Counted from the first letter of the stretch, positions 1 through 10,068 are shown. The stretch: 64,000 nt of DNA from Methanosarcina sp. DH2 (GCF_020804225.1 NZ_WJBI01000002.1:328332-392331), one strand, 5' to 3'. Translations and numbers: made by a program. Notes: generated from the letters alone by a model not told the origin.

Positions 1-2672
1 ATTTTATCGAGAAGGAACCCGGTCTCTTCCGTAAGCTTAAAAAGCGGTTTGTGAAGGGATGAAAGCCACAGTAGGGCTTCCATAAGCTTTTCAAGGTCCC
101 CTTCCGGGACAGGTCTTGTCAGGAGCATCCGGGACCTTACAGATTCAAGGTCCGAACGCAAGCCCCTATAAAGGTCCATTATCAGGTACTCAACCCTTGC
201 GTCTTCCAGAATGCCAAGTATGCTTGCTGCCAGGACCCTGTTTGGGAACATCGCTATTATGGTTGAGATATCCATTATGTCCTTCGACAGCCGAATATTG
301 TCTGAAAGCAGAATATCTTCTGAGAGCAGGTCGCTTCTTTCAGCTCCGTATTTTTCATTTATTGCTGTTAGCAATTCGCACACGGCTTTCGAAGAAATCT
401 TTGAAGAACTGAACAGAGCATGGCCTACCTCATGCATGACACTTAACTTGTATATCTTGAAATTATTCTCAAAATTGCCATACCTGTTGATTCTCGGTTC
501 AAGATAGATTGTCCTGCCTGATATAACAGGGTTTAAAGAACCGGTTTTATTGGTCTCATTATAACCCGGAAGCTCTTTTTTTGACCGTATCTTAAAACCG
601 GTACCTGAAAGCCCCATTGCATAATACCTGAGGATATTTGCAACTTTCTTAAGGGCAACACTTCCTGTAAGTTCATCAATGAAATCTTTTGAACTTCTGG
701 ACTTTAAGGAGAAGTAGGGCCTGCCAGGAAAAATGTTACCTTCAGAAATCTCAAGCCCTTTCAGTGCCCACTCTTCCAGTTCGAGAACATCAAGGTCAGT
801 CAGGAGCGCAGGGGAGTAAGTAAAGTAATCCACAGCGAGATTTCTATCCGAATCATAAACTTTTATCCCGGTATCTACCCATTTCCTGATGTCTCTGTGT
901 CCTATTTTTTCAACAACTTCCGGGAGGCTCTCGAAAAATTTTCCTGCAAGAAGCCAGTCTTTTTCGAGCAGTGACTGCGCTATTTCGAATATTTCTCCAT
1001 GATATGAAGGGGGTATTTTCCTGAAGGAAACAACCGAGTTTTTGAAATATCCCGAACCAAGGCTGGAACTCTCTTTTGATATTCTGGATCCTGTGTCCAC
1101 CCAATCTTTAAATTTGCTGCCTGAAAATAACCTGAGAGCAGCAGGAGAGTATTCAAAGTAACTGCCAGTGCAGTCTGGATTTATAAGCGCAAGTTCGACT
1201 CCAACATCAAGTAAATATTCCCTTTCCTCACTATTAATAGTTTTAAGACGTTTTTCCAGGTCCCCAAAACTGCTCTCATAAAACCTCTCAAAAGCCTGTT
1301 TTTCGGATGAGAGGGAAAGTATCCCCTTTTCAGCCCATTGTTGAAGCTCACTGATATTAAGGTATAAAAGGACACCCGGACTCCTGTCCAGGAAGCTAAC
1401 AGCTGCATCAACATTTATTTTTGCTATTTCTTTAGCTGTTGATACCCAGGTTCCAAAACCCATATCATCCAGTTTTGCCATTGCTGCAGGCGTATGCTTG
1501 AATAGCGCCAGTGCAACGGCAGTTTCGTCCGCATGATCTACACAGCCTGCGCAGCCTGCAAATTCATTTAATGCTGTTAGAAGCTCTTTTCGTCTTCGAG
1601 GCGGAATAGCTGAAAATACATCTTTTGATGCAGCCAGGATATCGATAGCTACTATCCACTGCACATTGAGCAGGCAGTCAATTATGCTGTAAAATATCCT
1701 GAAATCCTCAGGGGAAAAGAGAGCCAGCATATCCGGAAGGCGTTCAAAATATGCCTCTGCAACCTTTGCATTTGAGCCGGCAAATTTCTCTCCGAGCCTT
1801 ATAAATTCTTTAAAGTTTTCCAGGTCCCTGGTGTCAATGGAAGTATTAGTTGAAGTATCAGCAGAAACGTCGGTGGAAGTACCGGTGGAAATATTAGCGA
1901 GGATATCCGTGGAAGTGGGAATATTAGTGGGAATATTAGTGGGAATATTAGTGGGAATATTAGTGGAAATAGGAATATCTGTGGAAGTGGAGATATCAGT
2001 GTTAAGGGAAGTGGAGGTCACTATACTGGCAGTGTGACTAAAGTAAGCTATTGCAAGCCGGTTGTTTTTTTCAGCGAGCGATGCCCCGATTTCCGTCCAT
2101 TTTTCTAAAAGAGGAAGCCCTTTTTGACCTTTTTTCTTTAGGATCACAACCGAGGAGTCAAAGAACCCTTCAAAGCAGGAAAAGCTTAATTCTGAGGCTT
2201 TGCTGGCAATTGAAAGCCATTTACGGAAGTCGTGGTTTTCACGGTTTGTCCGGTCTTTTTGAGCTGTCCGGTCTTTTTGAGCTGTCCGGTCTTTTTGAGC
2301 TGTCTGATCGATCTGATCTGCCAGTTCTGTCTGTTCCGTTGTTAGTTTTGTGAGTTTATAGACCACGGGTGCCGTTCTGATGTAAGCTGCCTGAACCCTT
2401 TTTCCTTTTTTTGTGATGAATTTTCCGGGATGAAGTACTGTTTCCAGTTCAGCCCTGTCAAATTCTACTAATTGTTCCGCAGCCACAGAAATATCTTTCA
2501 CATCAAGTTTCGGAAAATTTGACTTTATCAGTGCAGAGAGTTCTTTGTGGGACAATTCGTCCTGAAGGTGTTCTTGAAAGCCTTTTTGAAAGTCTTCATG
2601 AAATCCTTCATGAAATCCTTCATGAAATCCTTCCTGCGATAGTTTATCGTGTTTTTTGATATCCAGGGGCAG
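1..2672 (-). CDS. NorD/CbbO-like large partner of a MoxR-type ATPase (partial, C-terminus beyond window)
   Basis: The frame is open from an in-frame stop at 2676-2678 to the window edge, about 890 codons. There is no ATG near the 5' end. The best start is a CTG at 2672, five bases after GGAGTGAT, which spans the stop of the upstream ATPase gene; a TTG at 2555 is the alternative. An ATPase of the MoxR/CbbQ/NorQ class directly upstream suggests a NorQ-NorD or CbbQ-CbbO type pair, in which the large protein has a C-terminal VWA domain; that part would lie off the window, so it is inferred. An HEVGH (HExxH) motif is encoded near 420-434. Three in-frame tandem repeats (EGFH x3, TAQKDR x3, TNIP x4) lie in the first third. 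The substrate of the pair is unknown. Confidence 0.7.
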   Translation of the reverse strand, partial: MPLDIKKHDKLSQEGFHEGFHEGFHEDFQKGFQEHLQDELSHKELSALIKSNFPKLDVKDISVAAEQLVEFDRAELETVLHPGKFITKKGKRVQAAYIRTAPVVYKLTKLTTEQTELADQIDQTAQKDRTAQKDRTAQKDRTNRENHDFRKWLSIASKASELSFSCFEGFFDSSVVILKKKGQKGLPLLEKWTEIGASLAEKNNRLAIAYFSHTASIVTSTSLNTDISTSTDIPISTNIPTNIPTNIPTNIPTSTDILANISTGTSTDVSADTSTNTSIDTRDLENFKEFIRLGEKFAGSNAKVAEAYFERLPDMLALFSPEDFRIFYSIIDCLLNVQWIVAIDILAASKDVFSAIPPRRRKELLTALNEFAGCAGCVDHADETAVALALFKHTPAAMAKLDDMGFGTWVSTAKEIAKINVDAAVSFLDRSPGVLLYLNISELQQWAEKGILSLSSEKQAFERFYESSFGDLEKRLKTINSEEREYLLDVGVELALINPDCTGSYFEYSPAALRLFSGSKFKDWVDTGSRISKESSSLGSGYFKNSVVSFRKIPPSYHGEIFEIAQSLLEKDWLLAGKFFESLPEVVEKIGHRDIRKWVDTGIKVYDSDRNLAVDYFTYSPALLTDLDVLELEEWALKGLEISEGNIFPGRPYFSLKSRSSKDFIDELTGSVALKKVANILRYYAMGLSGTGFKIRSKKELPGYNETNKTGSLNPVISGRTIYLEPRINRYGNFENNFKIYKLSVMHEVGHALFSSSKISSKAVCELLTAINEKYGAERSDLLSEDILLSDNIRLSKDIMDISTIIAMFPNRVLAASILGILEDARVEYLIMDLYRGLRSDLESVRSRMLLTRPVPEGDLEKLMEALLWLSSLHKPLFKLTEETGFLLDK
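1918..1966. repeat. 12-bp tandem repeat inside the NorD-like gene
   Basis: About four copies of GGAATATTAGTG in tandem, encoding TNIP repeats on the minus strand. The unit is a multiple of three, so copy-number change keeps the frame. Confidence 0.85.
2247..2300. repeat. 18-bp tandem repeat inside the NorD-like gene
   Basis: Three near-identical copies of an 18-mer beginning TGTCCGGTC, encoding a TAQKDR repeat on the minus strand. The frame is preserved. Confidence 0.85.
2598..2633. repeat. 12-bp tandem repeat near the 5' end of the NorD-like gene
   Basis: Three exact copies of ATGAAATCCTTC, encoding EGFH repeats on the minus strand, close to the uncertain start codon. Confidence 0.85.
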
Positions 2673-2678
2673 TGGTTA

Positions 2679-3509
2679 TCACTCCATAATTGCAGAGATT
2701 ATCTCATCAAGGCTGACCTGCAGGTCCGGATTGTCCGTAATCGGCCTGACCATTGCTATCTGGCATGCTTTTTTAGGTTCTATACCTTCCCGGATTAATT
2801 TTCCGGCATAGATCAACAGCCGTGTGCTAACCCCTTCTTCAAGCCCATGATGCTTAAAATTCCTTATACGCGAGCCGATTTCTACAAGATACTTCGCCAT
2901 TTCCTGTCCGACCCCGCTTTCATGTGCAACTATCTGCATCTCAAGCTCTGCAGGCGGGTAATCGAAATCAATGGAAATAAACCTCTGGCGCGTACTCTGT
3001 TTCATATCTTTTACAACACTCTGATAGCCCGGGTTATAAGAAACTACAAGCATAAACTCGGCAGGCGCCTTCATTACCACACCCAGCTTATCAACCGGGA
3101 TTATGCGCCTGTCATCGGTAAGCGGATGAATAACCACAATTGTGTCTTTTCGGGCTTCAACAACCTCATCAAGATAACATATCGCACCACTCTTAACTGC
3201 TTTTGTAAGAGGTCCATCACTCCATTCAATGGATTCTCCCTTTATCAAAAACCTCCCCACGAGGTCGGTGGCAGTAAGGTCCTCATGGCATGCAACAGTT
3301 ATCAGAGGCCGCTTCAGCCTGTAAGCCATATATTCCATGAAACGTGTCTTACCACACCCTGTAGGCCCTTTCAGGTTGACTGGCAGCAAATTCTTATAGG
3401 CTGCTATAAAAATCTCCACTTCGTTTCCAACCGGAATGTAATATGGCTCTTTTTCAACAAAATATTCTTCCAGAGGTATCTCTTTGAACAACTGGCATTT
3501 ATTGTCCAT
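2679..3509 (-). CDS. MoxR/CbbQ/NorQ-type AAA+ ATPase
   Basis: A 276-residue ATPase. Walker A GPTGCGKT is at residues 48-55 and Walker B (ICYLDEV) at about 110-116, followed by the arginine-rich QSTRQRF region expected of sensor/finger elements. Length and motif order fit the MoxR/CbbQ/NorQ/GvpN class, ATP-driven remodelling factors that act with a VWA-domain partner. The start ATG is supported by GGGAG upstream. Its stop codon lies in the probable ribosome binding site of the next gene, so the two are likely one translationally coupled operon. Which enzyme it activates cannot be told here. The related gas-vesicle protein GvpN is an alternative family name, but no gas-vesicle genes are present. 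Confidence 0.85.
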   Translation of the reverse strand: MDNKCQLFKEIPLEEYFVEKEPYYIPVGNEVEIFIAAYKNLLPVNLKGPTGCGKTRFMEYMAYRLKRPLITVACHEDLTATDLVGRFLIKGESIEWSDGPLTKAVKSGAICYLDEVVEARKDTIVVIHPLTDDRRIIPVDKLGVVMKAPAEFMLVVSYNPGYQSVVKDMKQSTRQRFISIDFDYPPAELEMQIVAHESGVGQEMAKYLVEIGSRIRNFKHHGLEEGVSTRLLIYAGKLIREGIEPKKACQIAMVRPITDNPDLQVSLDEIISAIME

Positions 3510-4410
3510 ATTTTTCTCCCATCTGATGCAGGTCTTTTATATATTTCATTGGATATATTTTCTTTGATGGGTTTTCTTTTATGGGTTGCTTTGACAGATT
3601 TCAATAGCCATGGCAAAAATATCCATTTATTGACCTTTCTGACTAACCGATACCTGACTTGTTAAGAAATATTTTTTAACTTCACGCTAGCCCCGACCAC
3701 ACTGTCCTCGCCGTTACAAAAACCGAATTTTGGGACCTGATCCCCGTTCTGAAAGAAAAATGCATAAACAAAATCTGGCTGCACTTGAATGAATAAATCG
3801 AAAAAACCCCTGGTGTCTGCAGGGAAGGAGGTATCAGAAATATGATCGGGTAATGCCCTAGGACATACCTCGGAAATGAGCTAAGTATAAGGGATGTACA
3901 GGACGATTGCAAAGATGACCGGGAAGTATTGAAAAAAAGTATGAGTTTTATTCGCTATTCAGAACCTCTCTGTGTTCACTATTTCAAACCCGTTCCCTAT
4001 CCCCGTTCGCACAGTGAACGGCTTTCTCTTAAATCAAATTAAATAAGTAATATATACACGGGTTATGTGAACGTCAGCGATTTAATACTTAAAACAAATT
4101 TCACTTTTCTTTCATTTTAGCTTTAGAGCCTGAATATTTTGTTCAACTATCTTAAAGTATGAATGAGTAGTACCAAGTTTACTTTTAAATGTTCTGAGGG
4201 AGCCAGAGAGTTCTTTTAGGATTAAGAAAAGACATTCGGGGAATTTGTTTACTCTCAGAAAGAAAAACACTCTCTAAAACTCAACCAAAATATTTTTAAC
4301 CTTTCCCGGTTGCATAGTTACTACGCATTAAAAAAATTATAGAAACGGGGGAATGGTTTAATACGAAAACGGTTAGTGTTACCGGTGAGAGCGGTAAGTA
4401 TTTTGAATGT
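3510..4410. other. 900-bp intergenic region
   Basis: Divergent spacer between the ATPase operon (minus) and the RDD gene (plus). I see no supported gene. Short open stretches around 3680-3910 lack start signals and are crossed by stops in other frames. The AT-rich 300 bp before 4411 presumably holds the RDD-gene promoter and leader. Confidence 0.5.
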
Positions 4411-4923
4411 GTGAATGAAGAAAAAATGATTGAAGAAGCTCGTCTGGGAGACATCTGGAAAAGATGTGCAGCTTATATTTTTGATATCCTCTTAGTAAAT
4501 TTGTTTGTATTTATTATCCTGATTGCATTTACGGTAACTAACAGTCCTCTGGCTAAGATATACGGTATTGCCTTTGCAAACCTTGCGATCTTTGCTTATT
4601 TTGTTTACTTTGAAAGTTCTCAGGCACAGGCAACACCCGGAAAAAAGTGGATGAACCTGAAAGTGGTCGACTTTGAGGAGAAGAGGATCTCTTTCCTGAG
4701 GGCATTTTTCAGATATTTTGCAAGAGGGATGTCGGGTCTTGTTCTGGTAGTCGTGGATATAGCTGCTAACGGAACGGGCATAATTAATCAACACCTGGGA
4801 TGGTATTTCCTCATACCAGTCGTAACATACGCTCCTGTTCTCTTTATGGATATGAGGCAGGGAGTTCACGATGTAATGGCAGGAACTGTTGTCGTTAAAG
4901 GTTCTACGGAGGATAAGGAGTGA
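4411..4923 (+). CDS. RDD-family membrane protein
   Basis: A 170-residue integral membrane protein. The RDD signature is visible: an Arg in WKRCAAYIFDILLVN with the following Asp, then hydrophobic segments at about residues 21-42, 47-66, 98-118 and 127-147. The region PGKKWMNLKVVD after the second segment and the closing DVMAGTVVV are also typical. The family role is poorly defined; some members are ion or Na+/H+ exchangers. The start is GTG at 4411, with an in-frame ATG at 4426 as alternative. It stands alone, with 280 bp or more on either side. Confidence 0.85.
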   Translation: MNEEKMIEEARLGDIWKRCAAYIFDILLVNLFVFIILIAFTVTNSPLAKIYGIAFANLAIFAYFVYFESSQAQATPGKKWMNLKVVDFEEKRISFLRAFFRYFARGMSGLVLVVVDIAANGTGIINQHLGWYFLIPVVTYAPVLFMDMRQGVHDVMAGTVVVKGSTEDKE

Positions 4924-5429
4924 TTTATTGCCTGTGATCCCTTATCGCCTGGTTTTCGGCAAACTGCATGTTTTTCAATAAATCTGTATCTTTGACAGGT
5001 TTCTTTTTCTTTTTTTATTCTTTTTTAAAAGGCCACCAGACAAGCTGGCGGAGGCGTTTGTATTTATCTGCGGATTTAAAATCGGTCTTAGGTTAAGGAA
5101 ATAATTACCTCAGACCAGAAGATGTTTTTTTTCAATATCTAAAGGTTACACTTATTGTATCTTTGTATCTTAATTGCGGTTTAATTGAGGTATCGGTTTG
5201 CTGATTGTTTTTTTTCTTACCTGGCAGGTCGGTCTCAACCTCGTGCAGTAATCAGGGATCATCAAAAATTCAGTCCTGCGGACGTCGGGGGAAGTTCTTT
5301 CTGCCGTATGCTCTGCTGTACGGAAAACTTTTTCACAGGATTCTACTGGCTGTTTCGTTGCGGTCTGGTAAATTGTTACCATTAAACATTTACCATAAAC
5401 CTTTAACCCATGCAAACAGATATTCTAAT
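4924..5429. other. Intergenic region before the radical SAM gene
   Basis: The frame of the downstream radical SAM gene is open back to a TTG at 5205, but the translation of 5205-5429 has no family-like sequence and no ribosome binding site, so I treat it as leader. Nothing else is recognised. Confidence 0.5.
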
Positions 5430-6518
5430 ATGGCAGCCCCGAAGTACCTGAAACGCTATCTTAAGGTTCAGGGTGATGAAATGCCTGCTCTCTCCAGGAT
5501 AACAGAGAGAATTTCAGTCGAATTTGACCCGGAAATGGAACTTGAAGAGCTCCGGAATGCCCATAAAGCAAGCATCAAAGAATACCGAAATTTGCTGGAA
5601 AGCCTTGAAATCGAAGCCGCGGAAGCCCTAGCTTATTCAGATAGTTCGGACATGCTGAGGCTGTACACTAAAAGCTTTCTTGAGCTCCCTAAAGCCAGCC
5701 CTTCTCTCCTTGACCTCAAGATTGCAATCGTGGAGAGGATGATCGAGAATTGCGCCTGCTGCGGGTGGAACTGCGGAGTCAACAGGAAGGCAGGCGAAAA
5801 AGGCTTCTGCAAGCTGACCGATGTTTCTTATTATGCTTCCGAGTTCCTGCATATGGGAGAAGAGCCTGAACTTGTGCCTTCACACACGATTTTTTTTGCA
5901 GGCTGCGTCTTTGCCTGCGTCTACTGCCAGAACTGGGACATCTCTACCTGCCCGGATTGCGGGACCCGAATTGAGCCACGAAAGCTTGCAAAACTGATTG
6001 ACCTCAGGAGGATGCACGGGGCAAAAAACGTAAACTTCGTAACTCCAACTCCTCACACATATACCATTCTCAAAATCATCAGGGAAACTTCGCAGAACAA
6101 CCCGGTTATCTGGAATTCAAACATGTTTCACTCCCCTGAAATTGCAGAAATTCTGGAGGGAGTAGTGGACGTCTACCTCGGCGACTTCAAATACGGAAAC
6201 AACGAATGCGCCCGGAGATACTCAAAAATAAATAGCTACCTGGAGATCGTGCAGCCGAACTTCAAATTTGCCTACGAAACAGCCGAAGTCCTCCTGCGCC
6301 ACCTCGTCCTTCCAGGCCACCTCGAGTGCTGCACAAAGCCGATTGCCGAATGGGTGGCAAAAAACATCCCGCAAATCAGGTTCAACCTCATGTTCCAGTA
6401 CATGCCCTGCTACCGGGCGCTGGAATACCAGGAAATCGGACGCCAGCTTACCCCCGAAGAAGAGGAAAAAGCGATTAAAATTGTGAGAGAAGCTGGGGTT
6501 GAGGATCTGCTGGTTTGA
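5430..6518 (+). CDS. PflX-like radical SAM protein
   Basis: A 362-residue protein from the ATG at 5430. Radical SAM cluster motif CxxxCxxC is at residues 159-166 (AGCVFACVYC). A Cys-rich segment CACCGWNCGVNRKAGEKGFC lies before it at about 108-127. This layout is that of the PflX group (COG1313), homologues of pyruvate formate-lyase activating enzymes; the exact reaction in archaea is unknown. The C-terminal half keeps the barrel features (WNSNMF, DVYLGDFKYG, LVLPGH). It appears monocistronic. The upstream extension to 5205 is unlikely to be translated. Confidence 0.82.
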   Translation: MAAPKYLKRYLKVQGDEMPALSRITERISVEFDPEMELEELRNAHKASIKEYRNLLESLEIEAAEALAYSDSSDMLRLYTKSFLELPKASPSLLDLKIAIVERMIENCACCGWNCGVNRKAGEKGFCKLTDVSYYASEFLHMGEEPELVPSHTIFFAGCVFACVYCQNWDISTCPDCGTRIEPRKLAKLIDLRRMHGAKNVNFVTPTPHTYTILKIIRETSQNNPVIWNSNMFHSPEIAEILEGVVDVYLGDFKYGNNECARRYSKINSYLEIVQPNFKFAYETAEVLLRHLVLPGHLECCTKPIAEWVAKNIPQIRFNLMFQYMPCYRALEYQEIGRQLTPEEEEKAIKIVREAGVEDLLV

Positions 6519-6777
6519 ATGGGAAGGAAAACGGAAAACTTAATTTTGAGCACAAACCCAAATCTCTTTTTTGATATTTTTCTAATATTTTGGCATCACT
6601 TTATCCTACTGTATTTTCAATTTACAGGATCCGAGCTCTCAATGGGAGCGGAGCAGCCAGCACTTCACAATATTGGTTTTAAGAAACTGTTAATTTAAAG
6701 GGATCTGTTATAATTATTTATTACTGGACCACTGTTGCTTTTATAGATATTCAAAATATGAAACCGGAAAATAGTGT

Positions 6778-6870
6778 AAAATTTGAAAAATTATAAAAAA
6801 GAGCAAGAGTTAAAAGGATTAGCAAATATACTTAAACGGAAAATCATAAGTGAATAAAAATCGAAACTAA
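6778..6870. repeat. Left copy of a diverged direct repeat flanking the AAA/DUF4276 cassette
   Basis: This segment matches 9490-9590 in the same orientation, including the exact shared string AAAAAGAGCAAGAGTTAAAA and matched flanks. Weaker similarity extends leftwards to about 6640 (the GGAGCAGCC region). It fills much of the 450-bp gap between the radical SAM gene and the ATPase gene. Confidence 0.7.
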
Positions 6871-6968
6871 TCAAAAGGCAGAGTTTGAGAGTAGAACTCT
6901 AACACGTTCATAAAACGTCATAATATGAATGCCAGTAAACCGGAATTAAAAACCGGAGTTATTATACT

Positions 6969-8198
6969 ATGAGTGAAAGAGAACGAAAGACGCCGGCGCG
7001 CATCGAGTATCTGAGGGTGGAGAACTATCGGGCACTACGGCAGGTGGAGTTCAAGAATCTTACACCTATGACAGTACTATTAGGTCCTAACGGCAGTGGC
7101 AAGTCTACAGTATTCGATGTTTTCGCTTTCCTGTCTGAATGTTTTGAATCAGGACTGCGCCGGGCCTGGGACCGACGGGGCAGGGCGAAAGAACTCAAGA
7201 CACGTGGCTGTGAAGGACCTGTGGTCATCGAGATAAAATACAAGGAACCTGGCTTCCCGAAAATAACCTATCACTTAGCTGTGGACGAACGTAAGGGTTC
7301 GCCTGTAGTAGTGGAAGAATGGCTGCAGTGGAGGCGGGGTACACAGGGTAAACCCTTCCGATTTATGGAGTACCGTGAAGGCAAGGGCCGTGCCATTAGC
7401 GGTGAAAAACCAGATGAACAGGACAAGCGAGTTGAAATTCCACTCAAATCTCCAGATCTCATAGCTGTAAATGCTCTGGGCCAATTTGCCGACCACCCGC
7501 GTGTGGCTTCGTTACGCGATTTTATCACAGGCTGGCACGTCTCTTACCTGTCTGTGGATGATACACGTGGGCAGCCGGAGGCAGGCCCGCAGGAAAGACT
7601 TTCACGCACAGGCGATAATCTGGCCAATGTCATACAGTACCTGGCCGAGCAACACCCATCACGGCTGGAGCATATCTTCGAGGTATTGAGAAACCGCGTC
7701 CCTCATGTGGAAAAAGTGCTGGCTGAGGCTATGCCGGACGGCCGCCTCCTGCTCCAGATCAAGGATGCTCCTTTTGACCACCCGGTGCTTGCCCGCTTCG
7801 CATCTGACGGCACACTTAAGATGCTGGCTTATCTGGTGTTGCTTAACGACCCCGAGCCACCTTCATTCATTGGTATTGAAGAGCCTGAAAATTTTCTTCA
7901 CCCTCGCCTGCTGCCGGAACTGGCCGAAGAATGCCGTGCAGCAAGTGCCCGTGGACAGTTCCTTGTCACCACCCATTCACCCTTTTTCGTCAACGCTCTG
8001 AGACCTGAAGAGGTCCGCATACTTTACCGCGATGAACGCGGATACACCCAGACAGTCCGGGCGGCAGATATCCGGGGCATCCCGGAATTTGTAGAGGCTG
8101 GCGCTTCGCTGGGATACCTGTGGCTGGAAGGGCGTTTTGGCATGGGGGATCCGCTTGTTAACCAGGGAGCCCCATCGCGTAAAGGAGGAAAGCCATGA
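6969..8198 (+). CDS. AAA-type (ABC/SMC-like) ATPase, COG4637-like
   Basis: 409 residues. Walker A is GPNGSGKS at 39-46. The Walker B region has [11 protein letters not shown] at about residue 303, and the switch histidine motif is TTHSPFF. The opening ([22 protein letters not shown]) is typical of AAA_15/AAA_21 overcoming-lysogenization-type ATPases. The stop overlaps the start of the next gene (ATGA), implying coupled translation. ATPase plus Toprim-like partner resembles a split OLD nuclease or related defence pair; that role is inferred. The gene is visibly GC-richer than its AT-rich flanks and lies between diverged direct repeats, suggesting acquisition. Start ATG 6969 follows CCGGAG. Confidence 0.85.
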   Translation: MSERERKTPARIEYLRVENYRALRQVEFKNLTPMTVLLGPNGSGKSTVFDVFAFLSECFESGLRRAWDRRGRAKELKTRGCEGPVVIEIKYKEPGFPKITYHLAVDERKGSPVVVEEWLQWRRGTQGKPFRFMEYREGKGRAISGEKPDEQDKRVEIPLKSPDLIAVNALGQFADHPRVASLRDFITGWHVSYLSVDDTRGQPEAGPQERLSRTGDNLANVIQYLAEQHPSRLEHIFEVLRNRVPHVEKVLAEAMPDGRLLLQIKDAPFDHPVLARFASDGTLKMLAYLVLLNDPEPPSFIGIEEPENFLHPRLLPELAEECRAASARGQFLVTTHSPFFVNALRPEEVRILYRDERGYTQTVRAADIRGIPEFVEAGASLGYLWLEGRFGMGDPLVNQGAPSRKGGKP

Positions 8199-8806
8199 AT
8201 GCAGGACATCTGGAAATCCTGGTTGAAGAACCCTCCATGGAGGCATTTCTCCGGGAATTACTCCCCCGGATGCTTGGAGATAAAGTGAGCTTTGAGATTT
8301 ACCCTTTCCAGTGCAAGGATGACCTGCTTTCCAAACTCTCCTCCCGACTGAGGGGCTACTCTGCATGGCTTCCGGCAGACTGGCGTATAGTCGTGGTTGT
8401 GGACAGGGACAATGAGGACTGCTACAAACTTAAACAAAGACTGGACGATATCGTCCTCCGGGAAGGTCTTCGCACCCGCTCAAGCGGCTCTGCCCGCTGG
8501 CAGGTGGTGAACCGGATCGCCATCGAAGAACTCGAAGCCTGGTATTTCGGGGACTGGGATGCTGTCAAACATATCTATCCCAGAGTGAGCGCAAATGTCC
8601 CGCAAAAAGAAGCTTTCCGTGATCCGGATGCCATTTCCGGCGGCACCTGGGAAGCCTTCGAGCGGCTGATGAAGAAGGCCGGCTATTTCGAAGGAGGCCT
8701 GCGCAAAATAGAAGCCGCACGCCAGCTAGGCCGCCAAATCGATTGGCAGCGCAACAGCTCCCTCAGCTTTCAGTACTTCAGGGATGCAGTTCTGGAAGTC
8801 ATGTGA
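8195..8806 (+). CDS. DUF4276-like protein, probable Toprim-type nuclease partner
   Basis: 203 residues. An N-terminal acidic motif ([11 protein letters not shown], residues 8-18) and a later DxD ([11 protein letters not shown]70/D72) are the spacing expected of a Toprim-like catalytic fold. The segment [15 protein letters not shown] (about 109-123) is characteristic of DUF4276 proteins, which commonly sit next to an AAA ATPase. Start ATG 8195 overlaps the ATPase stop by four bases and follows AAAGGAGG. Likely role: effector nuclease of a two-gene defence module, inferred from fold and context only. Base composition matches the ATPase gene, so the two probably moved together. Confidence 0.75.
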   Translation: MNAGHLEILVEEPSMEAFLRELLPRMLGDKVSFEIYPFQCKDDLLSKLSSRLRGYSAWLPADWRIVVVVDRDNEDCYKLKQRLDDIVLREGLRTRSSGSARWQVVNRIAIEELEAWYFGDWDAVKHIYPRVSANVPQKEAFRDPDAISGGTWEAFERLMKKAGYFEGGLRKIEAARQLGRQIDWQRNSSLSFQYFRDAVLEVM

Positions 8807-8942
8807 TACGGATCAGGTGCAACCGGCAGCAATTATATTTTTTAGCTTATGATTCTGCGAAGTGTGTAATCTATCACTTTTCTATCATCAAAACGCTCTA
8901 ATCTATCACCTCAGTCCCCACATCCAAAAGTTCGATTCCTGA

Positions 8943-9042
8943 AATCATCCGATAATCATCCGATTTCCCGCCAGAATCATTCGATAAAAGTTTTCCTATA
9001 ATCTTCCGATAATTTTCCAATTTTCCGCTGTAATCTTCCGAT
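8943..9042. repeat. Five spaced copies of AATCWTCCGAT
   Basis: AATCATCCGAT at 8943-8953 and 8954-8964, AATCATTCGAT at 8975-8985, AATCTTCCGAT at 9000-9010 and 9032-9042. Copies share one orientation but have irregular spacing. They follow the DUF4276 gene; no coding sequence overlaps. Confidence 0.8.
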
Positions 9043-9489
9043 GGCATAGCGAATCGTTAAGAAATCGTAAACCAGAATCCATTAATCGTAAAGTCAAAGC
9101 CAGATTGTGAAAAAACAGTGGCATCCTGTATTGGTCACTCTACGCCTTCAATATCTAATTATGACATGCTAAACCACCTGGGAACGAATTTAAACTTTTT
9201 ACAAGTATTTACCCTTAAAATCTTTAAATTATTCCGAGGCTCTTTCCGACATCCCTTTTATTTTTTACTTCATAGAACCCCAAGCTCTCACCGGGTGCGA
9301 AGCAGCCGGCTTTTACATCAAAATGCATGAGCATAAGCATAAAGACCGATCCGTTAAGTTTTAAGTCCCAGAATATAATCGACTGGATGAACCTTCAATT
9401 TTAAAGAGCTGTTATTACCATTTTCGATATTTTACATCAGAAAGGAAACTGGAGAGAAAAGGAATAATTTAAGATAGAAGAGTCTATCC

Positions 9490-9590
9490 TTAAATTTGAA
9501 AAGATTGTGAAAAAGAGCAAGAGTTAAAAAGATTAGCGGATATACCTGAATAGAAAATATTCAATGAATAAAATTAGAAGGTAATCGAAA
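9490..9590. repeat. Right copy of the diverged direct repeat
   Basis: Counterpart of 6778-6870 in the same orientation. The similarity starts weakly near 9285 (GAAGCAGCCGGC) and is strongest here. The rest of 8807-9713 shows no supported gene. Confidence 0.7.
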
Positions 9591-9713
9591 CCCTCATTAA
9601 GATACTAATTGAGAACAGGTGTCAGGCTGAAAAATGAATGAAAACAACGTTAATCGAACCACAATTGATGAGCAGTGTATGAGACTGCAAGCCGGGATTA
9701 TAGAGGAATAAAA

Positions 9714-9956
9714 ATGATCAAGGGTGAACTGAAAAACAAAATCGATGGCATCTGGAACGTTTTCTGGTCCGGAGGAATCAGACCCAAAATTTATAGAGTT
9801 GTTCTCAGGAACAAGCAGACACCGTCTGCCAAATTGATAGAAAAGTGCATGAGATCCTTCAATGCGGTCTGGAAAGAAAGAATAACAAGGATAATTGTGC
9901 AAGAGCCCCTTTCACAATTCCTTGGGAACACAATCTGTTCACCATTAAGGGACTGA
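9714..9956 (+). pseudogene. Type I restriction methylase (HsdM) N-terminal relic
   Basis: After AGAGGAATAAA, an ATG opens MIKGELKNKIDGIWNVFWSG, which matches the start of N-6 DNA methylases of the HsdM class. In intact members, NPLxVIEQITYLLF follows; here the similarity ends after GGI and the remaining 57 or so codons are not recognised. The frame closes at 9956. Intact HsdM is about 500 residues, so this is a stump after a large deletion or fusion. It lies just outside the repeat that bounds the AAA/DUF4276 pair, as expected of a decaying defence locus. Confidence 0.65.
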
Positions 9957-10068
9957 GAGAAAAAGAAATTTTGATAAGGTTTTAGATTTCTTTTAAGGAA
10001 GAGAGATCAGAACAAATCATTCAATGAGAATTTGCTCTCAGCAACCTGTATAATAATCCTTTTTTTCA

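Noticed and set aside
1831..2037. Plus-strand open frame rich in VGILVGI
   Set aside because: It is the reverse reading of the tandem repeat inside the NorD-like gene, which has the protein-like frame on the minus strand.
2847..3665. Long plus-strand open frame of 272 codons
   Set aside because: Antisense to the MoxR-type ATPase, whose motifs are clear on the minus strand; the plus frame has no motif and no binding site.
5205..5429. N-terminal extension of the radical SAM protein
   Set aside because: No binding site before TTG 5205, and the extension lacks family-like sequence.
8943..9042. CRISPR-like array
   Set aside because: Repeats are 11 bp with spacers from 0 to 21 bp; too short and irregular for CRISPR.
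9118..9330. 70-codon plus-strand frame
   Set aside because: Starts without binding site in spacer sequence and overlaps the diverged direct repeat.
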